The notes beneath the pieces are model-generated. The model searched no databases, had not been told where the DNA came from, and saw only the letters and a list, made by a program, of their open reading frames with translations. The position numbers and the translations under genes are program-made. Positions 1 through 9,411 of a DNA stretch of 64,000 nucleotides are shown piece by piece. Each line of letters opens with the position of its first letter. Positions within the stretch are counted from its first letter, which is position 1. Origin of the DNA: Frigidibacter sp. RF13 (GTDB lineage: Bacteria > Pseudomonadota > Alphaproteobacteria > Rhodobacterales > Rhodobacteraceae); assembly GCF_026626305.1 (NCBI RefSeq), contig NZ_JAPNUE010000001.1:992001-1056000 (forward strand), given 5' to 3'.

Positions 1-505
1 CCGCGCCACCGTTGCCGTAGAGGGGCTTGAGGATGATGTCGCCGTGGCGGTGCTTGAAATCGCGGATGGTGGCGAGGTCGCGGGCGATGAGCGTGGGCGG
101 TGTCAGATGCGGGAAGTTCAGGACCAGCAGCTTCTCGGGGTAGTTCCGGACCCAGAAGGGATCGTTCACGACCAGGGTCTTCGGGTGGATCATGTCGAGG
201 ATATGGGTGGTGGTGATATAGCCCATGTCGAAGGGCGGGTCCTGGCGCAGCCAGACCACGTCCCAGTCGGCGAGGTTGACCTCGGTTTCCGGCCCGAGCG
301 TGAAATGGTTGCCCTTCTCGCGCCGGACGGTCAGCGGCCAGCCGCGCGCGAGCACCCGGCCCTCGCGATAGGCGAGCCGGTCGGGGGTGTAATAGAAAAG
401 CTCATGCCCCCTCGCCTGCGCCTCCAACGCGATCCGGAAGGTCGAATCGGCGTCGATATTGACCCGTTCGATAGGGTCCATCTGCAGGGCGACCTTGAGC
501 TTCAT
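1..505 (-). CDS. gshB: Glutathione synthetase, N-terminal part (cut by window edge)
   Basis: ATP-grasp ligase that joins gamma-glutamylcysteine and glycine to make glutathione in the cytoplasm. The frame starts at ATG 505 ([18 protein letters not shown]) and stays open to base 1, giving about 168 N-terminal residues; the catalytic C-terminal ATP-grasp part lies outside the window. Family hallmarks visible are the N-terminal [15 protein letters not shown] block, the [19 protein letters not shown] stretch and the [13 protein letters not shown] block. It is followed upstream on the same strand by yraN and rsmI, a common Rhodobacterales order. Identity is firm; only completeness cannot be judged. 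Confidence 0.93.
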   Translation of the reverse strand, partial: MKLKVALQMDPIERVNIDADSTFRIALEAQARGHELFYYTPDRLAYREGRVLARGWPLTVRREKGNHFTLGPETEVNLADWDVVWLRQDPPFDMGYITTTHILDMIHPKTLVVNDPFWVRNYPEKLLVLNFPHLTPPTLIARDLATIRDFKHRHGDIILKPLYGNGGA

Positions 506-583
506 GGCAGGTATCCTTTCGCTGACGGGCCAAGTGATGGCCGAGCGGGCGGGCGGATGCAATGGCCTGCGGTCCGGCCGGGT

Positions 584-937
584 TCAGGCGCCGAAGGCGT
601 TCGGGATGATCTCGATCCGGCCCTGCCCGTCGACAAGCGCAAGGTCGAAGCGGACCTCGGTGTCCTGCCCGGAGGGTTCGCCTGCGAGAAACTCGCTTGC
701 CGCGCCGAGGATGCGGGCGATCTGGGCAGGGCCGAGCCGTTCGGCGGCCGTGGCGAAGCTTTCCGCGCGTTTCACCTCAACGAACACCACCCGTGCGCCT
801 TCGCGCAGGATCAGGTCGATCTCGCCGCGGCTGCCGCGCCAGTTGCGGGCGGCGGGAACGGCGCCGCGGCCGAGGTAGTGGCGTTCGACCTGCTCTTCGG
901 CGGCATGGCCGCCGTGGTGCGACATGGTGCCGGTCAT
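584..937 (-). CDS. YraN family (UPF0102) endonuclease-fold protein
   Basis: 117-residue protein of the YraN/UPF0102 family, which has a restriction-endonuclease-like (Holliday-junction-resolvase-type) fold and no settled function. The family core is visible: an N-terminal helix with AAEEQVERHYLGRG, then RNWRGSRGEIDLILRE and VFVEVKRAES, which carry the conserved E-x-D and E-V-K residues of the predicted active site. It overlaps the end of rsmI by 4 bases, so the two are translationally coupled. The family is also near rsmI (yraL) and lpoA (yraM) in enterobacteria, matching the LpoA-like gene on the other side here. Whether the fold is catalytically active is unknown. Confidence 0.88.
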   Translation of the reverse strand: MTGTMSHHGGHAAEEQVERHYLGRGAVPAARNWRGSRGEIDLILREGARVVFVEVKRAESFATAAERLGPAQIARILGAASEFLAGEPSGQDTEVRFDLALVDGQGRIEIIPNAFGA

Positions 938-1812
938 TCGTCCTTTGCCCCGGCGAGGTCGAGCGCCATCTGATAGACCTCGCGCTTGGGCAGGCCGTGA
1001 AGCTCGGCGATCAGGGATGCCGCCTCTTTCACCTTCATCCGCCCCAGCGCGTCCGCAAGTGCGGCGCGGATCGTGCCCTCATCCGAGCGGCGTTCGCCCG
1101 GCCGGTCGATCAGGACCACGATCTCGCCCTTCACGGCGCTGTCGCGGAACCGGTCGGCGAGGTCGGACAGGGGCGCGCGGATCACTTCCTCAAATTTCTT
1201 GGTCAGCTCGCGGCAGACGACGGCGCGGCGGTCTCCGCCCATGACTTCGCTCGCCGCAGCAAGGAAGTCGGCAAGGCGGTTGGGCGATTCGTAGAAGATG
1301 AGCGTCGCCTGCACCTGCGACAGATCGGCCAGCCAGTCGCGGCGCGCCTTGGCGGCGGGGGGGGCAAAGCCCGCGAAGAGGAAGCGGTCAGACGGCAGGC
1401 CCGAGACGGTCAGCGCGGCGAGGACCGCAGATGGCCCAGGCGCAGCGAGCACCGAGTGGCCGGCGGCGATCGCGGCCCGGCCAAGCTGAAAGCCCGGATC
1501 GGCGACAAGCGGCGTGCCTGCCTCTGAGGCATAGGCGACCGATTTGCCCTCGGCCATGTAAGCCAGAAGCCGCGGGCGCGCCGCCTCGCCATTATGGTCG
1601 TGATAGGCAACGAGCGGGCGGGAGCCGAGCGCCACGCCGTGGATATCCATGAGATGGCGGAGCGTGCGGGTATCCTCGGCCGCCAGAACATCGGCGCCCG
1701 CCAGAATATCGAGCGCGCGCAAGGTGATATCGCGCGCGGCGCCGATGGGCGTGGCGATGAAATGCAGGCCGGGCGGCAGCTTCGCTGCGGTTTTCGGCGA
1801 GGGGCCGCTCAT
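934..1812 (-). CDS. rsmI: 16S rRNA (cytidine(1402)-2'-O)-methyltransferase RsmI
   Basis: SAM-dependent enzyme that 2'-O-methylates C1402 of 16S rRNA in the decoding centre. It has 292 residues, the usual length. Visible family blocks are LHFIATPIGAARDITLRA near the start, the AAEDTRTLRHLM motif, the YHDHNGE motif, SEAGTPLVADPGF and the APGPSAVLAALTVSGLP loop, all typical of the tetrapyrrole-methylase fold. It is divergent from the LpoA-like lipoprotein gene across a 105-base gap that must hold both promoters. yraN follows with a 4-base overlap. High confidence. Confidence 0.95.
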   Translation of the reverse strand: MSGPSPKTAAKLPPGLHFIATPIGAARDITLRALDILAGADVLAAEDTRTLRHLMDIHGVALGSRPLVAYHDHNGEAARPRLLAYMAEGKSVAYASEAGTPLVADPGFQLGRAAIAAGHSVLAAPGPSAVLAALTVSGLPSDRFLFAGFAPPAAKARRDWLADLSQVQATLIFYESPNRLADFLAAASEVMGGDRRAVVCRELTKKFEEVIRAPLSDLADRFRDSAVKGEIVVLIDRPGERRSDEGTIRAALADALGRMKVKEAASLIAELHGLPKREVYQMALDLAGAKDE

Positions 1813-1917
1813 GTGACGTCTCCGGAACAGTGTTTCCGCTCGCGCGTTTACTTCACGCGGGGAAAGCCGTAGGTTCGAACCAGCCTTCCAGCATCAGGAC
1901 CAGAAGAGGTTTCGTTT

Positions 1918-3096
1918 ATGTTGTCTGTTTCGCTCAGCCGCCGCAAGTTCCTGAAACCTCTGGCCGCGTCGGCAGTCGCGCTGGCACTTGCGGCCTGCGA
2001 ACCCTTGCCGACGGCAAGCCGGGGCCCCGGCTGGGACCCGACCAAACCGGTGCCGGTCGCGTTGCTCTTGCCGTCAGGCAGCGGCAATGCGGGCGACGAC
2101 ATTCTGGCGCGCGACCTGAAGCAGGCTGCCGAGATGGCGATTGCCGATCTGTCTGGCACCGTCGATATCGACCTGCGCGTCTACAATGCGGGCGCCGATC
2201 CTTCGCTTGCGGCCCAGATGGCGAACCAGGCGGTCACTGACGGCGCGGTCATCATCCTCGGTCCGGTGTTCGGCGACAGCGCCAATGCGGCGGGCGTCGC
2301 GGTGAAGGGCAATGGGGTCAATGTCCTCTCGTTCTCGAACAACACCGATATTGCGGGCGGCAATGTCTTCGTCCTTGGCCCGACCTTCCAGAACGCGGCC
2401 CAACGGCTGACGGGCTACGCGGCGCGTCAGGGTAAGGGCAATATCCTGATCGTGCAGGACAAGACCCCGCAGGGCGACCTTGGCGGGCGGGCAGTCACGC
2501 GCGCGGCGGCGGGTTCGGGCGCGAAGATCGTGGGCACGGTGCCCTATGAATTCTCCGGGCCCGGCGTCACAGCCGCGATCCCGACCATTGTCGCGACGGC
2601 GCGGTCGACCGGCGCGCAGAGCCTGTTCTTCACCGCCGACAGCGCGGGCGCGCTGCCGCTGCTGGCCGAAACGCTGCCGCAGGCGGGTCTTGGCCCGACC
2701 TCGATCCAGTATGCGGGCCTCACGCGCTGGGACATCCCGCCCGCGACGCTGAGCCTTCCGGGCCTGCAGGGCGGCTGGTTCGCCCTGCCCGATCCGGGCA
2801 TGAACACCGCCTTCCAGAGCCGCTTCACCGCGAAATACGGCAATCTGCCCCATCCGATCGCTGGACTTGCCTATGATGGCGTGGCGGCCATCGGCGCGCT
2901 GGTGAAATCAGGCCAGCCCAACCCGTTCTCGGGTACGGCGCTGACACAGGGTGCGGGCTATGTCGGCGTGAACGGCATCTTCCGGCTGATGGGCGACGGT
3001 ACCAACCAGCGCGGCCTTGCCATCGCCCAGATCCAGAACGGCAGCTACACGATCGTCGATCCCGCCCCGAGAAGCTTCGGTGGCGCCGGATTCTGA
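1918..3096 (+). CDS. LpoA-like penicillin-binding-protein activator / periplasmic binding-fold lipoprotein
   Basis: 392-residue exported lipoprotein with a type I periplasmic-binding-protein fold (Peripla_BP_6 type). The N-terminus has a twin-arginine-like SRRKFLKPL followed by a hydrophobic stretch and the lipobox LAAC (Cys27). Alternating motifs such as VPVALLLPSGSGNAGDD, ILGPVFGDSANAAG and ANQAVTDGAVI match the fold. The position beside rsmI and yraN parallels E. coli yraM (lpoA), which supports a role in activating peptidoglycan synthases, although the fold is shared with amino-acid ABC transporter receptors and no permease genes are nearby. Its end overlaps the proposed glnD start by 17 bases. 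Confidence 0.8.
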   Translation: MLSVSLSRRKFLKPLAASAVALALAACEPLPTASRGPGWDPTKPVPVALLLPSGSGNAGDDILARDLKQAAEMAIADLSGTVDIDLRVYNAGADPSLAAQMANQAVTDGAVIILGPVFGDSANAAGVAVKGNGVNVLSFSNNTDIAGGNVFVLGPTFQNAAQRLTGYAARQGKGNILIVQDKTPQGDLGGRAVTRAAAGSGAKIVGTVPYEFSGPGVTAAIPTIVATARSTGAQSLFFTADSAGALPLLAETLPQAGLGPTSIQYAGLTRWDIPPATLSLPGLQGGWFALPDPGMNTAFQSRFTAKYGNLPHPIAGLAYDGVAAIGALVKSGQPNPFSGTALTQGAGYVGVNGIFRLMGDGTNQRGLAIAQIQNGSYTIVDPAPRSFGGAGF

Positions 3097-5866
3097 CCTC
3101 AAAACCCATGACGCGCCAAGCGTGAATGGCCGGGTGCTCGCGCATCCGATCTATGACACGTCGGCTTTCACGGCGCCGCTGCGCGACGCGCTGAAACAGC
3201 TTTCCGACCCGCGCGAGCAGCGCCAATTGGTCGTGCAGGCGCTGGCCGCCGCGCGAAGGGAAGCGGGCGCGGCTATCGAGGCGGCGTTTGACGCGGCGCC
3301 GCGCCGGGCGCGCGAGGCGGTGCGGGCCCGTGCCATGCTGGCGGACGCCACGATCCGCGCGACCTTCATGCTGGCGACCGAAGTCCTGCACCCGGCGCCG
3401 AACCCGACCCGGGCGGAACAGCTGACCGCGATTGCCGTCGGGGGCTACGGTCGGATGGAGCTTGCGCCCTTCTCCGACATCGACCTTATGTTCCTGACCC
3501 CCTACAAGATGACCGGCTGGGCCGAGAGCGTCATCGAGACGATGCTCTATATCCTGTGGGACCTGAAGCTGAAGGTCGGCCATGCGAGCCGCACGGTGAA
3601 GGATTGCCTGCGCCTCGGGAAAGAAGATTACACGATCCGCACCGCGCTGCTGGAGCACCGTTTCCTTGCGGGCGAAGAACGGCTGGCGGTCGAGTTGCGC
3701 CACCGGCTGAGGCAGGATCTGTTCCGCACCACGGGGCGCGAGTTCATCGAAGCCAAGCTAGATGAACGCTCCGAGCGCCACAAAAGGCAGGGTGGCCAGC
3801 GCTATGTGCTGGAACCCAACGTGAAAGAGGGCAAGGGGGGCCTGCGCGATCTGCAGACGCTCTACTGGATCGGCAAATATATCCACGGTGTCGGCAAGGC
3901 GGCGGAACTGGTGGCGGAGGGCGTGTTCCGACGCGAGGAATATGAGAATTTCGCCGCAGCCGAGGATTTCCTCTGGGCCGTGCGCTCTCATCTGCACCGG
4001 ATCGCCGGGCGGGCGTCGGACAAGCTGTCCTTCGACATGCAGGTCGAGGTGGCGGCGCGCATGGGATATCAGGATGCAGGCGGCAGGCGCGGCGTTGAGC
4101 ATTTCATGCAGGATTATTTCCGCCATGCCACGCGGGTGGGAGAGCTGACGCGGGTCTTTCTGACCGCTATGGAAGCACGGCACCTGAAGCGCGAGGCCTC
4201 GCTTGTGGGGCTTCTGAGGCGGCGCAGGAAGCTGCCTGCGGGCTATGTCATCGACCGCGGACGGTTGAACATCGCCGATCCGAAGACGTTCATTGCCGAC
4301 AAGCTGAACCTTCTTCTGATCTTCGAAGAGGCCTTGCGGTCGGGCGTGCTGATCCATCCCGAAGCCATGCGTGTGATTGCCGCAAACCTCGACCTCATCG
4401 ACGACGAAATGCGCGAGGACCGGGAGGCGGTGCGCATCTTCCTTGACCTGATGCTGAAGCACGGCAACCCCGAACGGGCGCTACGTCGGATGAACGAGCT
4501 GGGCGTGCTTGCGGCCTTCCTGCCGGAATTCGAGCCGATCGTCGCGATGATGCAGTTCAACGTCTACCACCACTACACGGTCGACGAGCATACGATCCAG
4601 ACGATCTCGATCCTCGCGCAGATCGAGCGGGGGGAGTTGATCGAGGAACTGCCGCTGTCGTCCTCGATTCTCGAGGAGGGCGTGAACCGCAAGGTTCTGT
4701 ATGTGGCGCTTCTTTTGCATGACATCGGCAAGGGGCGGCCGGAGGATCATGCCATCCTCGGCGCGCAGATCGCCCGGCGGGTCTGCCCGCGCCTTGGCCT
4801 GACGGCCGAGGAATGCGAGACGGTCGAATGGCTGGTGCGTTATCACCTCTTCATGTCCGACATGGCGCAGAAACGCGATATCGGCGATCCGCGCACGGTC
4901 CGCGATTTCGCCAAGGTGGTGAAGACCAAGAAGCGGCTCGACTTGCTGACGGTGCTGACGGTCTGCGACATCCGAGGCGTGGGGCCGAACACCTGGAACA
5001 ACTGGAAGGCCATGCTTCTGCGTCGCCTTCATGCCGACACGACGGTAGCGCTGGAATCGGGCCTCGAAAGCGTGAACCGCGAAAAGCGTACCGATGAAGC
5101 GAAGCGAAGCCTGCGCGAGGCCTTGCCCGACTGGGACGCGAAAGAGCTGCGCGCCGAGACGGGGCGGCATTACGACCCCTACTGGCAGGGGCTTTCGACC
5201 GGCGCCCACAAAATCTTCGCGCGTCTTCTGAAGGACATCCCCGACGACGAGATCCGCATCGATATCGAGCCTGACCACGATCACGACGCGACGCGCGCCT
5301 GTTTTGCGCTGGCCGACCATCCGGGCATCTTCTCGCGGCTCGCGGGCGCGCTGGCGCTTTCGGGCGCCAACGTCGTCGATGCGCGGACCTATACGTCGAA
5401 GGACGGCTATGCGACGGCGATCTTCTGGGTGCAGGATGGCGATGGCCATCCCTACGATCCGGCCCGCATTCCACGCCTGAAACAGACGATCGAGAAGATC
5501 CTGAAGGGCGAGGTTGTGGCGCGCGAGGCCTTGAAGGACCGCGACAAGATCAAGAAGAGCGAGCGCCAGTTCCGCTTTCCGACCCATGTCACCTTCGACA
5601 ATGAGGGCTCGGACATCTATACGATCATCGAGGTCGATACCCGCGACCGCCCTGCCCTGCTCTACGATCTGACGCGGACTTTGGCGTCCAACAATATCTA
5701 TATCGCGAGCGCGGTGATTGCGACTTACGGGGCGCAGGTGGTCGACAGTTTCTATGTGAAAGACATGTTCGGCTTGAAACTGCACAGCAAGCTGAAGCAA
5801 GAGAGCCTGGAAAAGAAACTGCGTGCCGCCATTACGGAAGGCGCGGAGAGGGCCGAGGCGAGCTGA
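3080..5866 (+). CDS. glnD: Bifunctional [protein-PII] uridylyltransferase / uridylyl-removing enzyme
   Basis: Senses glutamine and adds or removes UMP on PII proteins, setting nitrogen control. With the GTG start at 3080 it has 928 residues, typical for alphaproteobacterial GlnD; an ATG at 3017 would add 21 residues and enlarge the overlap with the upstream gene. Domains: nucleotidyltransferase with GGYGR and FSDIDL around residues 120-135, an HD phosphohydrolase domain with LLLHDIGKG near 547, and two C-terminal ACT domains starting near 739 (CFALADHPGIFSRLAGAL) and 847 (VDTRDRPALLYDLTRTLA). murJ follows 4 bases after the stop, a conserved pairing. Confidence 0.96.
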   Translation: MAPDSDLKTHDAPSVNGRVLAHPIYDTSAFTAPLRDALKQLSDPREQRQLVVQALAAARREAGAAIEAAFDAAPRRAREAVRARAMLADATIRATFMLATEVLHPAPNPTRAEQLTAIAVGGYGRMELAPFSDIDLMFLTPYKMTGWAESVIETMLYILWDLKLKVGHASRTVKDCLRLGKEDYTIRTALLEHRFLAGEERLAVELRHRLRQDLFRTTGREFIEAKLDERSERHKRQGGQRYVLEPNVKEGKGGLRDLQTLYWIGKYIHGVGKAAELVAEGVFRREEYENFAAAEDFLWAVRSHLHRIAGRASDKLSFDMQVEVAARMGYQDAGGRRGVEHFMQDYFRHATRVGELTRVFLTAMEARHLKREASLVGLLRRRRKLPAGYVIDRGRLNIADPKTFIADKLNLLLIFEEALRSGVLIHPEAMRVIAANLDLIDDEMREDREAVRIFLDLMLKHGNPERALRRMNELGVLAAFLPEFEPIVAMMQFNVYHHYTVDEHTIQTISILAQIERGELIEELPLSSSILEEGVNRKVLYVALLLHDIGKGRPEDHAILGAQIARRVCPRLGLTAEECETVEWLVRYHLFMSDMAQKRDIGDPRTVRDFAKVVKTKKRLDLLTVLTVCDIRGVGPNTWNNWKAMLLRRLHADTTVALESGLESVNREKRTDEAKRSLREALPDWDAKELRAETGRHYDPYWQGLSTGAHKIFARLLKDIPDDEIRIDIEPDHDHDATRACFALADHPGIFSRLAGALALSGANVVDARTYTSKDGYATAIFWVQDGDGHPYDPARIPRLKQTIEKILKGEVVAREALKDRDKIKKSERQFRFPTHVTFDNEGSDIYTIIEVDTRDRPALLYDLTRTLASNNIYIASAVIATYGAQVVDSFYVKDMFGLKLHSKLKQESLEKKLRAAITEGAERAEAS

Positions 5867-5870
5867 GCCG

Positions 5871-7418
5871 ATGAAACCGATCCGTCTGGTCAGGGGCTTC
5901 CTGACCGTTGGAGCCTGGACGCTCTTGTCGCGCATTGCGGGCTTTGCGCGCGATGTGCTAACGGCGAACTATCTGGGCACCGGGCCGGTGGCAGAAGCCT
6001 TCCTCGTTGCCTTTTCGTTGCCCAACATGTTCCGCCGGTTCTTTGCCGAAGGGGCGTTCAACACCGCCTTCGTGCCGATCTTCTCGAAAAAGCTCGAGGG
6101 CGGCGAGGATGCGAGGACCTTCGCCGAGGATGCGATGACTGGGCTGGCGCTGGTTGTCACGCTTTTCTCCATCGTCGCGATGATCCTGATGCCCTGGTTG
6201 GTGCTTGCCATGGCAAGCGGCTTTGCCGGGGACGAACGGCTGGCGATCGCCACCGAATATGGGCGCATCTGCTTCCCCTATATCCTGCTCATCTCGCTGA
6301 CGGCGCTCCTCTCGGGCCTTCTGAACGCGGGCGGGCGGTTCATTGCGGCGGCGGGCGCGCCGGTGCTTCTGAACCTGATCTTCATCGCCGCCATGGTCTG
6401 GGCCGATCGGGCGGGCTGGGACATGGGGCTGACCATGGCTTGGGCGACGCCCGTCACCGGATTTGCGCAACTGGCGCTCGTCTGGGTCGCGGCGGCGCGG
6501 ATGGGCTATCCGCTGCGCTTTCGCCGCCCGACGCTCTCGCCCGATATCCGCAGGCTCTTGTCCATCGCCTTTCCGGCGGTGCTGGCGGGGGGCGTTGTTC
6601 AGATCAACCTCTTGGTCGGCCGTCAGGTCGGGTCGTTCTTCGAGGGCGCGATTGCCTGGCTCTCTTACGCAGACCGGCTTTACCAGTTGCCGCTCGGCGT
6701 CGTCGGCATCGCCATCGGCATTGTGCTTCTGCCCGACATCTCGCGCCGGCTGAAGGCGGGCGACGTGGGCGGCAGCCGTCACGCCTTGTCGCGCGCGACG
6801 GAATTCGCGTTGTTTCTGACGCTACCCGCCGCCGTGGCGCTGGTGGTGATCCCGCTGCCGCTGATCTCTGTCCTCTACGAGCGCGGCGCCTTCGGACCCG
6901 AGGATAGTGCCGCGACGGCGCTGGCGCTGGCGGTCTATGGCGCGGGCCTGCCGGCCTTCGTGCTGCAGAAGGTGCTGCAGCCGCTTTATTTTGCCCGCGA
7001 AGACACGCGAACGCCGTTCCTCTTCGCGGTCCTGTCGATGGTGGTGAACGCGGGCCTTGCGATCGGGCTGGCACCCTACTGCGGCTTCATCGCCGCCGCG
7101 ATCGGCACGACGCTTTCGGGCTGGGTGATGGTCGCGCAGCTTTGGTGGGGGACACGGGCCATGGGCGAGGCGGCGCGAGGCGATCAGCGGATGTGGTCCC
7201 GCGCCTGGCGGATCGTTCTGTCATCGGCCCTGATGGGCCTCTTCCTGTGGTTTGCCGCCGCCTGGCTTGAGGGCGAGCTTGGGCAGGCGGGCCACCGTTA
7301 CTGGGCGCTGGCGCTGCTCTGTCTCTCCGGCTTTGCGGTCTACGGGATTGCCGCCCTGCTGACCGGCGCCTTCCGGCCGTCGGACCTGCGCGCGGGTCTG
7401 GCAAAGACGCCGCGTTGA
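5871..7418 (+). CDS. murJ: Lipid II flippase MurJ
   Basis: Polytopic inner-membrane protein (MOP/MVF superfamily) that flips lipid II for peptidoglycan synthesis. The 515-residue product from ATG 5871 begins MKPIRLVRGFLTVGAWTLLS and carries the family blocks RIAGFARDVLTANYLG, FSLPNMFRRFFAEGAF, NTAFVPIF and a series of about 14 hydrophobic helices. The start only 4 bases after glnD implies one transcript. An upstream in-frame ATG at 5823 lies inside glnD and is unlikely. The gene is followed by a convergent rhomboid homologue, with a short CCCC-TTC-GGGG hairpin at 7459-7469 in the gap. Confidence 0.95.
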   Translation: MKPIRLVRGFLTVGAWTLLSRIAGFARDVLTANYLGTGPVAEAFLVAFSLPNMFRRFFAEGAFNTAFVPIFSKKLEGGEDARTFAEDAMTGLALVVTLFSIVAMILMPWLVLAMASGFAGDERLAIATEYGRICFPYILLISLTALLSGLLNAGGRFIAAAGAPVLLNLIFIAAMVWADRAGWDMGLTMAWATPVTGFAQLALVWVAAARMGYPLRFRRPTLSPDIRRLLSIAFPAVLAGGVVQINLLVGRQVGSFFEGAIAWLSYADRLYQLPLGVVGIAIGIVLLPDISRRLKAGDVGGSRHALSRATEFALFLTLPAAVALVVIPLPLISVLYERGAFGPEDSAATALALAVYGAGLPAFVLQKVLQPLYFAREDTRTPFLFAVLSMVVNAGLAIGLAPYCGFIAAAIGTTLSGWVMVAQLWWGTRAMGEAARGDQRMWSRAWRIVLSSALMGLFLWFAAAWLEGELGQAGHRYWALALLCLSGFAVYGIAALLTGAFRPSDLRAGLAKTPR

Positions 7419-7510
7419 GGTAGGGCCCCGGGACACCAGGCAGGCGCGCCTCCTCGTTCCCCTTCGGGGCTCGTCGGGAGCGAAGAGCGCACGGAGTGCG
7501 ACGATGAGCG

Positions 7511-8194
7511 TTACCGGCGGCGGAGGCGGGCCAGGACCTGTTGCGGCCCGCCCGGCACCAGAAGGAATGACAGGCCAAAGCCCGCGGCGAAACCCGCCAG
7601 ATCGGCGATCCAGTCGGGCGTGCCGCCGAAGAGCATGCCGAAGAGAAGCTGCAACCCCAGAAGCATGCCGATAAGCAGGAAGGCGCGTGCCGAATTGTCG
7701 CCGGTCGAGCGGAGCCGCGCCCAGATCAGGAAGGTGAAGGCGCCGATCAGCCCGTAAGCCGCCGGATAACCGCCGATCAGCCATCGCTCGAGCCCCGGAA
7801 CCAGCGAATAGACAAGCGCCCCCGTAAGGCCTGATCCGAAGAAGATCAGGAGGAACGCTAGCGGCCGGAAGACCTCTGCCACCATCTTGCCGAGTGCCAG
7901 CGTGAAGATCGCGACAAAGAGCGCATGCACGAAGCTCGCGTGGACGAACATATAGGTCACGAAGCGCATGGCGTAATCGCTGTTCCAGCTGCCCCGCGCC
8001 AGCATCTCGTCCAGCATCTGCGGCGAGAGCGCGAACATCTGCAGCGCCTCTTGCCGCCAGCCTATGGCACCAGTTCCGCCGACATATCCCGAAGACCCGA
8101 GGCTCAGCACCACCTCGACGGCGATGATCGGCAGAAGGACAGCCCAGACCACCGGCGGCACCGGGTTGAACGGCGGTTCCTGATAATCCTGCAT
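7511..8194 (-). CDS. Rhomboid-family membrane protein lacking the catalytic residues
   Basis: 227-residue protein with about six membrane helices and rhomboid architecture. The start at ATG 8194 is backed by an upstream GGAGGGAG ribosome-binding site. The TM2 pattern (FVHASFVHALFV, residues 83-94) and the TM4/TM6 blocks align with rhomboid proteases. However, the GxSG serine position reads GGYPAAYGLIG (Tyr143), the TM6 histidine position reads DWIADLAGF (Asp198), and the oxyanion Asn position is Val94. It should therefore not be a serine protease and may act as a binding or trafficking pseudoprotease, as iRhoms do; that role is inferred. It is divergent from trpS with 88 bases between. Confidence 0.8.
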   Translation of the reverse strand: MQDYQEPPFNPVPPVVWAVLLPIIAVEVVLSLGSSGYVGGTGAIGWRQEALQMFALSPQMLDEMLARGSWNSDYAMRFVTYMFVHASFVHALFVAIFTLALGKMVAEVFRPLAFLLIFFGSGLTGALVYSLVPGLERWLIGGYPAAYGLIGAFTFLIWARLRSTGDNSARAFLLIGMLLGLQLLFGMLFGGTPDWIADLAGFAAGFGLSFLLVPGGPQQVLARLRRR

Positions 8195-8282
8195 GCGCTC
8201 TCCCTCCTCGGGGTCTTGTTGACGGCCCCCTCGCCCATGCGATACGCCAGCCCAGACCCAAAATCCAGCCGGAGCCTGCCCG

Positions 8283-9317
8283 ATGAATGCCGCCGCAAAG
8301 TTCAAACCCCGGATCTTTTCGGGGATCCAGCCGTCCGGCGGTCTGACGCTCGGCAATTATCTGGGTGCCTTGAAGCGGTTTGTCGAAAAGCAGGACGAGG
8401 GGATCGAGACGATCTATTGCCTGGTCGATCTGCATGCGATCACCGTCTGGCAGGACCCGGCGAAGCTGCGCGATCAGACGCGTGAGGCGGCTGCGGGCTT
8501 CATCGCCGCAGGGATCGACCCCAAGCGCTCGATCCTCTTCAACCAGTCGCAGGTCGCGGGTCATGCCCAGCTTGCCTGGATCTTCAACTGCGTCGCGCGC
8601 ATGGGCTGGATGGGCCGCATGACCCAGTGGAAGGACAAGACCGCAGGCAAGAACGCCGAGGCGGAAAGCCTTGGTCTTTTCGCCTATCCGTCGCTCATGG
8701 CCGCTGACATCCTGCTTTACCATGCGACCCACGTGCCGGTGGGCGAGGATCAGAAGCAGCATCTGGAACTGTGCCGCGACATCGCTGCGAAGTTCAATCA
8801 TGACTATGGCGTCGATTTCTTCCCGATCACCGAGCCGGTGATCGAGGGCGCGGCCACGCGGGTCATGTCCTTGCGCGACGGGACGAAGAAAATGTCGAAA
8901 TCCGACCCGTCGGACGCAAGCCGCATCAACCTGACCGACGATGCCGACACGATCGCGCAGAAGCTGAAGAAGGCGAAGACCGACCCAGAGCCTTTGCCCG
9001 AAACCCTTGAGGGGCTAAAGGACCGGCCCGAGGCGCGGAACCTCGTGAACATCTACGCGGCCCTCGCCGACAAGACGCCCGAGGCGGTGGTGGGCGAGTT
9101 TGCTGGCAAGGGCTTCGGCGCTTTCAAGCCCGCGCTCGCCGATCTGGCCGTTGCCCGGCTGGCGCCCATCGCTACCGAGATGAAGCGGTTGATGGCCGAT
9201 CCGGCCGAGATCGACCGGATCCTCGGCGACGGGGCAGAGCGGGCGGATGCGATTGCCCAGCCGATCCTCGACCGGGCTTTGGAGATCACCGGCATGATCC
9301 GTTCGCGGCGGAGCTGA
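8283..9317 (+). CDS. trpS: Tryptophanyl-tRNA synthetase
   Basis: Class I aminoacyl-tRNA synthetase charging tRNA-Trp. The 344 residues match the family length. The HIGH-equivalent appears in [17 protein letters not shown] near residues 12-28 and the KMSKS loop in [12 protein letters not shown] near residues 200-211. Other typical blocks are [23 protein letters not shown] and the [19 protein letters not shown] active-site helix. It stands alone on the plus strand; a hairpin at 9325-9349, just after the stop, looks like its terminator. Confidence 0.96.
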   Translation: MNAAAKFKPRIFSGIQPSGGLTLGNYLGALKRFVEKQDEGIETIYCLVDLHAITVWQDPAKLRDQTREAAAGFIAAGIDPKRSILFNQSQVAGHAQLAWIFNCVARMGWMGRMTQWKDKTAGKNAEAESLGLFAYPSLMAADILLYHATHVPVGEDQKQHLELCRDIAAKFNHDYGVDFFPITEPVIEGAATRVMSLRDGTKKMSKSDPSDASRINLTDDADTIAQKLKKAKTDPEPLPETLEGLKDRPEARNLVNIYAALADKTPEAVVGEFAGKGFGAFKPALADLAVARLAPIATEMKRLMADPAEIDRILGDGAERADAIAQPILDRALEITGMIRSRRS

Positions 9318-9324
9318 CTGTGCG

Positions 9325-9349
9325 ATGGCGCACTGATCTGGTGCGCCAT
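9325..9349 (+). terminator. Hairpin after trpS
   Basis: Perfect 9-bp inverted repeat ATGGCGCAC / GTGCGCCAT with a 7-base loop, starting 7 bases after the trpS stop codon. It is followed by a pyrimidine-rich stretch rather than a full T-run, so it is a plausible but imperfect intrinsic terminator. Confidence 0.55.
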
Positions 9350-9411
9350 TTGCCACTTCCCTCAAATCACGCACAGGTCTATCTCTGACGCAGTGATACA
9401 GGGAGGCTCCC

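Noticed and set aside
3017..3079. ATG start for glnD at 3017
   Set aside because: It would overlap the upstream gene by 80 bases; the GTG at 3080 gives a normal length and a 17-base overlap.
7459..7469. CCCC-TTC-GGGG hairpin between murJ and the rhomboid gene as terminator
   Set aside because: Only 4-bp arms and no T-run; too weak to list as a feature.
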